NCBI GenBank assembly: GCA_035531775.1
Contig: DATKSG010000093.1
Coordinates: 1-64,000 of the forward strand
From: DATKSG01 sp035531775
GTDB taxonomy: Bacteria; Actinomycetota; Acidimicrobiia; Acidimicrobiales; UBA8190
Direction: 5' to 3'
DNA: 64,000 nt
The translations under genes and the position numbers were made by a program. The notes under the pieces were generated by a model that was given only the letters and a program-made list of their open reading frames with translations, was not told where the DNA came from and did not search any database. Below are positions 1 through 6,385 of the stretch, one piece after another; position 1 is the stretch's first letter; the number at the start of each line of letters is the position of its first letter.

Positions 1-86
1 ATGTCGAGCTGGTTCCACCCCTTGGCTCGAAGCCGGAAGGCGAGCGCTTTCTGCTCAGAGCTCAGGCGCTCGTAGTTTCCTCGCAT
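1..86 (-). CDS. Putative IS30-like transposase, N-terminal fragment (runs off window)
   Basis: Only the first 28 codons lie in the window; the rest is beyond the left edge. The ATG is at 86-84 on the minus strand and is preceded by a good Shine-Dalgarno sequence, GGGAGG, 7 bases away. The peptide starts MRGNYERLSSEQKALAF and reads like the first helix of the helix-turn-helix found at the start of many IS30-type transposases. It lies directly downstream of a truncated ISL3 transposase, as expected if this element inserted there. The family call is an inference from a short fragment; another HTH transposase is possible. Confidence 0.4.
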   Translation of the reverse strand, partial: MRGNYERLSSEQKALAFRLRAKGWNQLD

Positions 87-118
87 TGTCGTCCTCCCGT
101 GATCGGCTCTCGCTTATT

Positions 119-1144
119 TCACAGGAGTTGTTGCGCTGACCAGTTGAATCCGCCGACCCGATAGGCAATGGCCACCTCGGCACCGGGGTCGCCGAGTTCG
201 AGGAGCGAGGCCAGGCGCGCTGAGGCCTCGTCGCTCAGCCTCTCCTCGCCCCTGAGCAGCAACCTGCGGGCCCGGTAGAGCGGGTCGTCACGCCGGCCTC
301 GATGACCCAGTTGTTCGATCTGGACCCGCCGGCGGATGGCATCGAGGGAGCGATTGGCCAGTGCGATGACGTGGAAGGGGTCGACCACCTGGGCCGCCTG
401 GGGCAACACCACGCTGTAGACCGCCGCATAGGTGGCCGACATGTCGAGGGCTCCGTATTCGATGCGCTGCTTCCAGGATTTGGGCTGTTTGTCCAGCCAG
501 GCGGCCACCTCCACGTAGTTGCGGCTGGGCAAGATGTCGATGATCTGGTGGTGCTCGACATCGGCCACGGTGGTGGCGTAGTCGGTCCGGTTCCCCGCCA
601 GGCGCACGAAGGAGGCCTCGTCGAGGCCGATGGCGGAGGTCTTGTTCAGGCGCTTGCGATCGGCATCGAGAAGGGCTTCTCCATAGGTGGTGACCGCGTC
701 GTTGACCGTGTGCCAGTCACAGGCGAGCTCCGCTGCCACCTCCTTGACCGTGCGCCCGTCGCCGATCTGGCGTGTCGCCCATTTGGCAGCCCTCGTGGTC
801 AACCGGCATTTCTTGGCCGCAATGTGGTGGTCGCTGAGCATCCAGGTCTTCTTGGCGCAGCCCTCGTTCACACAGCGCATCCGGTGCTTCTTCCAGGCCA
901 GTGACATGGGCGTCCCATAGACGGGCAAGTCGACGTAACGGACCACCGGCCGATCCTTGACACGGGCCTCGAGCCCACACAATGGGCAGCGCACCGGATC
1001 CCTGATCAGCTGTTCGATGGCCAGCCCGACGTCGGGTCCGTGGCGCTCGTAGTGCAGGACCACCACATCTTTGAGCCCGACAAGGGCCTTGAGGATCTCG
1101 CTATGGTCGCGAAGAACGAAGGTGCTTCTTGGTTGTTGGGTCAC
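119..1144 (-). CDS. ISL3-family transposase, C-terminally truncated
   Basis: DDE transposase of the ISL3 family (341 aa; full members are usually 400 aa or more). Residues 54-57 and 91-96 hold an N-terminal zinc-ribbon-like cysteine set (CPLCG, then CVNEGC), followed by an HTH-like stretch near 125-150. The DDE core includes the blocks IGLDEASF and VVDPFHVI. Up to about residue 330 the sequence follows the family pattern, then it changes abruptly to a short unrelated tail and stops. The DNA change-point (about position 153) coincides with the start of a neighbouring element. The start is GTG at 1144. Transposition activity is unlikely because the C-terminal catalytic portion is missing. Confidence 0.85.
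   Translation of the reverse strand: MTQQPRSTFVLRDHSEILKALVGLKDVVVLHYERHGPDVGLAIEQLIRDPVRCPLCGLEARVKDRPVVRYVDLPVYGTPMSLAWKKHRMRCVNEGCAKKTWMLSDHHIAAKKCRLTTRAAKWATRQIGDGRTVKEVAAELACDWHTVNDAVTTYGEALLDADRKRLNKTSAIGLDEASFVRLAGNRTDYATTVADVEHHQIIDILPSRNYVEVAAWLDKQPKSWKQRIEYGALDMSATYAAVYSVVLPQAAQVVDPFHVIALANRSLDAIRRRVQIEQLGHRGRRDDPLYRARRLLLRGEERLSDEASARLASLLELGDPGAEVAIAYRVGGFNWSAQQLL
124..153. repeat. Possible terminal inverted repeat of the incoming IS30-like element
   Basis: A stretch beginning GGAGTTGTTGCGCTGACCAG lies exactly where the ISL3 reading frame loses family similarity and just upstream of the second transposase start (86). Its layout resembles IS30-type ends. The partner repeat would be outside the window, so it cannot be verified here. 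Confidence 0.35.
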
Positions 1145-1221
1145 ACCTCAAGCTTGAAGCACCTTCGTCGCGTCTGAGGTGATCCTGGTCAGGGGCGCGC
1201 CCCACCAGAATCCGATGAGCC
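154..1221 (-). mobile_element. Remnant of an ISL3-type insertion sequence
   Basis: This spans the surviving transposase coding part and its upstream flank. The outer right boundary is taken as a 20-base end-like sequence at 1202-1221, which reads GGCTCATCGGATTCTGGTGG on the minus strand and resembles ISL3-type terminal repeats beginning GG. The left end is missing because another element starts near 153. No target duplication can be read because only one end is present. The element sits about 30 bases from tRNA-Ala. Confidence 0.5.
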
Positions 1222-1252
1222 TTCAAAACTGCGAAGATTCAAAACCACGCGG

Positions 1253-1325
1253 TGGAGGTGAGCGGACTCGAACCGCCGACTTCTACGTTGCGAACGTAGC
1301 GCTCTACCAGCTGAGCTACACCCCC
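1253..1325 (-). tRNA. tRNA-Ala (anticodon CGC)
   Basis: A 73-nt cloverleaf on the minus strand. The acceptor arms GGGGGTG and CACCTCC pair with one G-U, the anticodon stem CTACG/CGTAG closes the loop TTCGCAA (anticodon CGC, reads GCG), and the T-arm contains GGTTCGAGTCC. The discriminator base is A. The terminal CCA is not encoded (the sequence reads ACCG). A typical single-copy alanine tRNA for a GC-rich genome. Confidence 0.95.
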
Positions 1326-1378
1326 TGGTCTTGCCAGATTAGCGCCGGCCTCGCCGCCTCCGGGAAGCCGTATAGGGC

Positions 1379-2017
1379 TCAGCCGCTGGGTCGGGATGCC
1401 TCCAGGGCCTGCTGGAGCCGGACTTGCAGCACGGTGGTCGTCACGTCCGCTCGGCTTCTCTCGACCACCGCCCTGAGGGCGTCCACCGAGCGACGCAGTC
1501 CACCGGTGATGGCATCGGGATACTCGACCGTAACTAGAAGGTCGTAGGCATCTTCCATTGACTCGAGAAGCTCCTCGCCCCGCTGCACCTCACCGGCCCG
1601 GAGCTGGTCGAGCAGATGGCGGCGCAGCTCCGAGGCGGCCTCGGCCAACCCGTTCAACCACGCGGCCAGCCCTAGCTCCATGTCGTCGGGACCCGGGAGA
1701 GCCGACCCGTCCACGAGGGCAGCGGTCAGACACGCCTCGGCGTACTCCTTTTCGGCATCGTGGAGGAAGCCGGCGGCGGCAAGGGCCGAGAACGGCCGCA
1801 AGGCGGCCTGGGCCTTGCGAAGCGCGCCCTCGGCCTCGGATCGCCGAACCTCTGCCGTCGCCCCGTCGTGTCGGTGGACGGCCCGAATGGCCAGGCCGCA
1901 AGCCCGGATGGTCTCACGACAACGGGCTAGCGCCTCTTCACGGCCCCGGTGCACTTCCTCGAGGCGGCGACGAGCATCGTCGCCGATGGTGGCCAGCTCG
2001 TCAGCGCGAGCCGGCAC
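1379..2017 (-). CDS. Translin-family protein
   Basis: A 212-aa all-helical protein of the translin family, which binds single-stranded nucleic acid and in eukaryotes forms the C3PO RNase complex with TRAX; archaeal members also occur. Family marks visible here are HRGREEALARCRETIR (about 23-38), AIRAVHRHD (about 43-51), DAEKEYAEA (about 87-95), a GLAEAASELRRHLLD block (about 123-137) and the C-terminal YPDAITGGLRRSVDALR plus VVERSRADV. Length matches archaeal members. The start is GTG at 2017. It is 30 bases downstream of the SepX-like gene and probably shares its transcript. Its role in bacteria is not known; RNA binding is inferred from the family. Confidence 0.75.
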   Translation of the reverse strand: MPARADELATIGDDARRRLEEVHRGREEALARCRETIRACGLAIRAVHRHDGATAEVRRSEAEGALRKAQAALRPFSALAAAGFLHDAEKEYAEACLTAALVDGSALPGPDDMELGLAAWLNGLAEAASELRRHLLDQLRAGEVQRGEELLESMEDAYDLLVTVEYPDAITGGLRRSVDALRAVVERSRADVTTTVLQVRLQQALEASRPSG

Positions 2018-2047
2018 GGAGAACCAGTGGGCTAAGCAACCTGGTGA

Positions 2048-2620
2048 TCAGTGCGCTGCCGTACGCCGGACGCTCACGGCCGACTCGTGCTGCACCGGGG
2101 TGGGCAGGTAGTGCAGCTTGACCTCCCGCTCGATAGCGAGATTGCGCAGGTAAACGAGCAGTCCAACGTACGAGGCCAGGAAGACCGCTCCGACCATCGT
2201 CACGTACAACAGGGGACGCAGCGTTGGGATGGCACCAAGGAGTCCGGTGCCGACCAGAACGCAGAGCATCGAGACCAGGATGTCACGACGACGCTTGCAG
2301 GCATCGGGCCGGAAGTACGGATCGGGCCGCCTCGAGCCGTGGCTCCACGTCGGCAGCCCGTTGGCCGGCTGGGAATCGGGTCGCACCACGAGGAGTCCCG
2401 AGGCTGAGTATCTAGGTGCTTGCCACATCGAGGGTTGCTCCGTGCCCAAGCGGTGCGCCGGATCCACGATCATCGGACCGGTGCGCTCGAGGATCCGCAG
2501 CTGCCGGTGAAACGCTCCGATGGAGTCGGTCGACTTTCGCTCCGCCCTCCGACGCAGGAGGCTCGGACCAAGTACGACTGCCCACACCATGGCGAGGATC
2601 AGGAGGACCACTATCGTCAA
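2048..2620 (-). CDS. SepX/GlpR-like divisome-associated membrane protein (putative)
   Basis: 190 aa. An N-terminal transmembrane helix (about 2-20) is followed by a basic stop-transfer RRRAERK, a cytoplasmic region of about 90 residues, two more transmembrane helices (about 113-132 and 137-157) and a short tail. This layout, with the N-terminal pattern VWAVVLGPSLLRRR, resembles the actinobacterial SepX/GlpR proteins that work with FtsZ in septation. The assignment rests on topology and the N-terminal pattern only. The reading frame opens with TTG at 2620; no strong ribosome site decides the start. Confidence 0.45.
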   Translation of the reverse strand: MTIVVLLILAMVWAVVLGPSLLRRRAERKSTDSIGAFHRQLRILERTGPMIVDPAHRLGTEQPSMWQAPRYSASGLLVVRPDSQPANGLPTWSHGSRRPDPYFRPDACKRRRDILVSMLCVLVGTGLLGAIPTLRPLLYVTMVGAVFLASYVGLLVYLRNLAIEREVKLHYLPTPVQHESAVSVRRTAAH

Positions 2621-3156
2621 GACCTCTCGACCTACCTTCCGCTACGAGGACCCTAACTAAGAGCCCCGTTCGATTGGTGGATGGTCGGGAACCGTCCGTG
2701 CCCCCGTGCTGCCGCCCTGGGTTCACGCATTCTTTACTTGAACAGCCAGATGCCCGCAAGCGCTTTTTCGACCGTCGGCCCAGTGGCGCACGTTGGGCGG
2801 ATGGAGCCGCGCCGGCACCTCCGGCCGCCCCACCCGCCACGACGGCCACCGGCCACACATCGTTGTCCTCGGTCCCCGGACCTGGGCCACCGGGACTTCT
2901 GATCAGAAAAGGGCCATCAGAGGGGCATTCGATGCGTCTGGACGCTCTGCGTGGCTCCCACCCTTATGGGCGTGACCAGGAAAAACGCCCCCGGGTCCTT
3001 CCGCTGGCCACGGCAGGCTCCGAGTCACCGCAAGGTACGCGTGACTTAGGCTTTCCCCTTATGAGACGAGTTCGGCGTGCGATTCACGCCCTCGGGGTGC
3101 GGGGTACCGGACCACGGGGGGCGCACGTCGCCCGTCGACACGGGGGGTTACCAGCC
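2621..3156. other. Intergenic region between divergent genes; no gene seen
   Basis: This 536-base stretch separates the leftward SepX-like gene from the rightward Gly/Ser-rich gene. I see no convincing coding sequence, tRNA or known riboswitch. The rightward promoter may be the TAGGCT hexamer at 3047-3052, since an ATG in the frame of the downstream gene follows 8 bases later at 3061. That would allow a leaderless protein 32 residues longer than the annotated one. Promoters for both flanking genes presumably lie here. Confidence 0.5.
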
Positions 3157-3948
3157 ATGGACGACGACACGCAGCAAATGCGATCGCTCGTTGCTGCTGT
3201 GCGCCAACACTCGTCCCGAGTCGGCTCCACCCTTTCGCTCCACATGACCCGGCACCTGCCGGCAACCGTCGCCCGCCTCCGGCGAGGCGTCGAGCGCATG
3301 AACTCAATCCGCGAGACCGGCAACCGCATGGTGTTCGGTGGCATCATCATCGGTGGAGCGGCTGTCAGCCTGTTGATCGGCATGGTGGTCGGTGGGGCGT
3401 TCGCCGGGGTCGACGTGGCACTTCCGCCTGCTGGTCAAGCACCGACTCCCCCGACCATCGAGTACGCGGCACCGACGTCCAGTAGCCATCACGGCACTCA
3501 TACATCGGCGGCTCGCCCGACAACGGCGGCCAAGCACGCCGGCTCAGCCAACGCCAACGGCGCGTCCGGGTCGAGCGTTAATGCCGGCGGGAGCGGGAAC
3601 GGATCGAGCAGCAGCACCTCCGGCGGAGGCGGGGCCGGAGGTGCATCGACCTTGCCGAGCGCTCCCGGCGCCGGAGGCACTACGGACACCACGCCTGTGC
3701 CTGGGGCAACAAGCGGCACGGGCGGCGGCACCACGGGTGGCGGGAGCGGCTCGAGCTCCGGAAGTTCCGGGTCGGGTTCGAGCTCCGGCGGTTCCGGGTC
3801 GGGTTCGAGTTCCGGAAGTTCCGGGTCGGGTTCGAGCTCCGGCAGTTCCGGGTCGGGTTCCGGCAGCTCCGGCGGCAGCAGCGGAGGCTCCGGTTCGGGC
3901 GGCGGCGGGAATACCCTGTCGCCGATCGGCCAAGTCCTCTTCGGTTGA
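3157..3948 (+). CDS. Membrane-anchored protein with long Gly/Ser-rich extracytoplasmic tail
   Basis: 263 aa. About 55 mostly helical cytoplasmic residues precede one transmembrane helix (about 59-82, VFGGIIIGGAAVSLLIGMVV). The remaining 180 residues are low-complexity Gly, Ser, Thr and Ala, ending in a short conserved-looking SPIGQVLFG. The tail contains four 9-residue repeats of the GSSSGSSGS type encoded by tandem 27-base repeats. The ATG at 3157 has a GGGGGG ribosome site 9 bases upstream. An in-frame ATG at 3061 is an alternative. No catalytic domain is visible; a wall-spanning linker or tether is a guess from composition. Confidence 0.6.
   Translation: MDDDTQQMRSLVAAVRQHSSRVGSTLSLHMTRHLPATVARLRRGVERMNSIRETGNRMVFGGIIIGGAAVSLLIGMVVGGAFAGVDVALPPAGQAPTPPTIEYAAPTSSSHHGTHTSAARPTTAAKHAGSANANGASGSSVNAGGSGNGSSSSTSGGGGAGGASTLPSAPGAGGTTDTTPVPGATSGTGGGTTGGGSGSSSGSSGSGSSSGGSGSGSSSGSSGSGSSSGSSGSGSGSSGGSSGGSGSGGGGNTLSPIGQVLFG
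3751..3858 (+). repeat. Four tandem 27-bp repeats inside the Gly/Ser-rich gene
   Basis: Units at 3751-3777, 3778-3804, 3805-3831 and 3832-3858 start TCGAG and end GTCGGGT, with one to three base differences. Each adds nine residues in frame, so copy-number change would lengthen or shorten the tail without a frameshift. Confidence 0.9.
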
Positions 3949-3977
3949 GCCTTCTCAGCCGAACAAACGCTTCGTGG

Positions 3978-4781
3978 TCAGCCCCCGGCTGATCCTTCGG
4001 CCCTGGCCGACACGCGACCGTCACGGTGATCGACGATCACCGGCACACCGAAGCACCTGGACACAGCCTCGGACGTGAGGACGTCTCCTATCGGCCCTTG
4101 GGCCAGCAGCCGCCCGCCGGACATCAAGGCGGCGTGGGTCGTCCCGGGCGGGATCTCCTCGGGATGGTGGGTGACCAGCACCAGCGGCGGGGCGCTGTGG
4201 TCCGAAGCCAGCCCCGCCAGGCGACGCACCAGCCGCTCTCGGGCCCCGAGGTCGAGCCCGGCTGCCGGCTCGTCGAGCAGCACCAGCTCGGGCCGGCCCA
4301 TGAGGGCCCGGGCCAGCAGGACCTGCTGGCGCTCCCCCTCCGACAACACCTCGAAGGGCCTGTCCCCCACTTCGCCCATGCCCGCTTCGGCCAGCAGCTG
4401 CTCGGCGCGTTCGTGGTCGGCCTCGTCGTATCGGTGCCACCACGTCTCCAGGGCGGCATAACGCCCGCTCACCACGGCGTCGTGAGCCGACACAGTTGGA
4501 CGCAGCCCCCGCAGCACCGAGCCACTCACGAAAGCCACCCGCTGGCGCAGCGCCCTGGCGTCGGTGCGCCCATAGGTCTCCCCTAAGACCTCGACCGTTC
4601 CGGTGGTGGGCAGCAGCCGCATGCCGGCGACCCGGAGCATCGTCGTCTTGCCCGACCCGTTGGGCCCGAGCACGGCCCACCGCTCGTCGCCGGCAACTTC
4701 CCAATCGATCTCCCTCAGCACCGACACGCCGTCGCGCACCACGGCCACGTCGCGCAGGCGCAAGACCGCGTCGCCGGCCAT
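3978..4781 (-). CDS. ABC transporter ATP-binding protein
   Basis: 267 aa, a single nucleotide-binding domain. Walker A is GPNGSGKTT (about 39-47), the signature is LSEGERQQVLLARAL (about 146-160), Walker B is LVLLDEPAAGLD (about 166-177), and the switch histidine is in VLVTHHPEE. It resembles the FecE/ModF branch. No permease or binding protein is next to it. It begins 10 bases after the stop of the 106-aa gene and is the last gene of the cysH operon. A link to sulfur-compound or metal supply is inferred only from that position. Confidence 0.8.
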   Translation of the reverse strand: MAGDAVLRLRDVAVVRDGVSVLREIDWEVAGDERWAVLGPNGSGKTTMLRVAGMRLLPTTGTVEVLGETYGRTDARALRQRVAFVSGSVLRGLRPTVSAHDAVVSGRYAALETWWHRYDEADHERAEQLLAEAGMGEVGDRPFEVLSEGERQQVLLARALMGRPELVLLDEPAAGLDLGARERLVRRLAGLASDHSAPPLVLVTHHPEEIPPGTTHAALMSGGRLLAQGPIGDVLTSEAVSRCFGVPVIVDHRDGRVSARAEGSAGG

Positions 4782-4791
4782 GACGGTCGGC

Positions 4792-5112
4792 TCAGGCAGC
4801 GGGGATGCGACGCAGGACCCGGCCCACCAGTCCGCTCAAGTACTGGTCCCAAATGCGGTCACCGAGGAGCCAGAACCACATCTCGCGGCGATACCCGATC
4901 ACGATGTCCACGAACGCCTCACGGTCGAGGCCCACCGGCTCTAGCGTCGGGCGCCAGCGTTGCCAGAGCACCACCGCCACGCCGATGTCCCCCCCGGGCC
5001 CCACTCCCCATTCGGCTCCACCGAGCAACCCGTCGCGAAGAGAGGCCCGCATCTCAACGGGCTCCTCCACGTACTCCAGTCGCAGGTCGAGCCGGGGGTC
5101 GGTGGTGCTCAC
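4792..5112 (-). CDS. Conserved hypothetical protein in the sulfite-reductase operon
   Basis: 106 aa, GTG start at 5112, only 10 bases after the FrhB-like gene and 10 bases before the ABC ATPase gene. It is acidic in the first half (DLRLEYVEEPVEM) and rich in Trp and aromatics in the second (REMWFWLLGDRIWDQYLSGL). It has no cysteines, no clear membrane helix and no recognised motif. Tight spacing suggests co-translation with the sulfite-reductase genes, so it could be an accessory subunit or assembly factor, but nothing in the sequence proves this. Confidence 0.6.
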   Translation of the reverse strand: MSTTDPRLDLRLEYVEEPVEMRASLRDGLLGGAEWGVGPGGDIGVAVVLWQRWRPTLEPVGLDREAFVDIVIGYRREMWFWLLGDRIWDQYLSGLVGRVLRRIPAA

Positions 5113-5122
5113 GCTGGCCTCG

Positions 5123-6385
5123 TCACCGGTCGCGCACCACCGGCGCCCGGTCGGTGCCGCCGTAGGCGCTCAGATGCTCGGCATAGTCGATGAACAGTGG
5201 AGCCTCGGGATCGAGCTTGCGCTGCAAGGTCCGCTCGGCCACTCGCTTGTCCAGCCGGTCGAGTCTGAGCAAGGCCTCGGGATCGTCCAGGTCGCGCACG
5301 TCGAGCCGCCCCCGGGCCCGGTGGAAGGCCTGGAGGCCCACCTCGGTCCGAATGAGCAAGCTCGACCAGCCTGTCATGGACCCGACGCTCCCGACGGACA
5401 GGTCGGCGCCGCGCCCGAGAAAGTCGGCGCACTCGTCGCATCCCTTGAGCGCCGCCCCGTGGAAGTCCTTGATGGGCTCATCGACGGCCACCGAGCCGTC
5501 GCGGTACTCGACGATCATCCTCCCGTGGATCACGTCGACCTTGCTCACCCGGTCGAGGTCTACCCCTCGCTTGTCCCGCAGCTCACGGAGGGTCAGCGCC
5601 TCGTAGTCGAAGTTCTTGGTGCACAGCAGGGCGATGGTGAGCACTACGGCGTCGATGCGGTGCGCGCCTGTCGGCCAGCGCCGGGCCTGCATGGCTCGGA
5701 TGCCCTGGATCTCGCACGGCGTGCCCACTACGGCCAGGCGCGGCCTGGGCGGGAGGTCGTAGGCGCTCAAGTCGAGCTCGGCCAGTGCCATGGTCTGGTT
5801 GTAGTAACTCCCGGCCGCCTCCACGATCTCCTTGGCCGTGGTGGCCACGTGGGCCACCCCCTTCCACGGCTCGTCAGGGTCCTTGCTCGGGCGGGTCACC
5901 AAGGCCCCGTCTATGTCTCCCCCAGCCAGCGCCGCCAACAGCAGCGCCGACACCACGCCGCCGTCCTGGGCGTCGTCAGGGCGGGCGCCGGCGCGCACGG
6001 CGTAGCGTTCGAGCACCGATCCCAGCCCGTCGCCCGGGGGCCCGCCGGTGATCTTCCAGTACGGGTCGGCGGCGTCGGACTTCACCACCACCGGGGCGTC
6101 AGGGTCACCGCTCGGCGTCGACGGCGGCCACAACGCCTCGTAGCGCAGGCCACCTCTGGGACAGAAGTCCCAGCACAACGAGCAGCCGGTGCACATCTTC
6201 ACGAGCTCCGGCAGGCCGCTGTCTTCACCCACGCCGATGGAGTTGGACGGGCACACGGCCACGCACGTTCCGCATTGGATGCAGCGGTCGGCGAAGATGA
6301 CCCCCGCCTCGAGCTCCCAGAACCACGTCTTGCCCGGCGGCTCCTCCACGCCGTTCATCTGGTCGCGGATGGAGAAGCCCTTCAC
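5123..6385 (-). CDS. F420H2 dehydrogenase-type subunit (FrhB/FpoF family) with two 4Fe-4S clusters
   Basis: 420 aa. The N terminus holds two bacterial-ferredoxin motifs, CIQCGTCVAVCP (about 35-46) and CTGCSLCWDFCP (about 65-76). The rest is an FrhB domain with QDGGVVSALLLAAL, VVGTPCEIQGI, LLCTKNF and the cysteine block LKGCDECADF followed by SVGSVGSMTGWSS. This is the architecture of FpoF/FqoF and of the N-terminal half of methanogen Fsr: FAD takes a hydride from F420H2 and passes electrons through clusters to a partner. The start is GTG at 6385, overlapping the sulfite-reductase stop as GTGA. Coupling to sulfite reductase makes it the probable electron-input subunit of that enzyme. F420 specificity is a family-based inference. 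Confidence 0.85.
   Translation of the reverse strand: MKGFSIRDQMNGVEEPPGKTWFWELEAGVIFADRCIQCGTCVAVCPSNSIGVGEDSGLPELVKMCTGCSLCWDFCPRGGLRYEALWPPSTPSGDPDAPVVVKSDAADPYWKITGGPPGDGLGSVLERYAVRAGARPDDAQDGGVVSALLLAALAGGDIDGALVTRPSKDPDEPWKGVAHVATTAKEIVEAAGSYYNQTMALAELDLSAYDLPPRPRLAVVGTPCEIQGIRAMQARRWPTGAHRIDAVVLTIALLCTKNFDYEALTLRELRDKRGVDLDRVSKVDVIHGRMIVEYRDGSVAVDEPIKDFHGAALKGCDECADFLGRGADLSVGSVGSMTGWSSLLIRTEVGLQAFHRARGRLDVRDLDDPEALLRLDRLDKRVAERTLQRKLDPEAPLFIDYAEHLSAYGGTDRAPVVRDR

Noticed and set aside
2416..3156. Long open frame upstream of the Gly/Ser-rich protein
   Set aside because: Composition lacks coding character, it runs through the divergent promoter region, and the in-frame ATG at 3157 has a clear ribosome site; at most the ATG at 3061 may be used.
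2621..3156. Possible riboswitch or small RNA in the long spacer
   Set aside because: I looked for known actinobacterial riboswitch patterns and tRNA/SRP-like features and found none that held.
3751..3858. CRISPR-like short tandem repeats
   Set aside because: Repeats are directly adjacent without unique spacers and lie inside a coding frame as Gly/Ser repeats; no cas genes are present.
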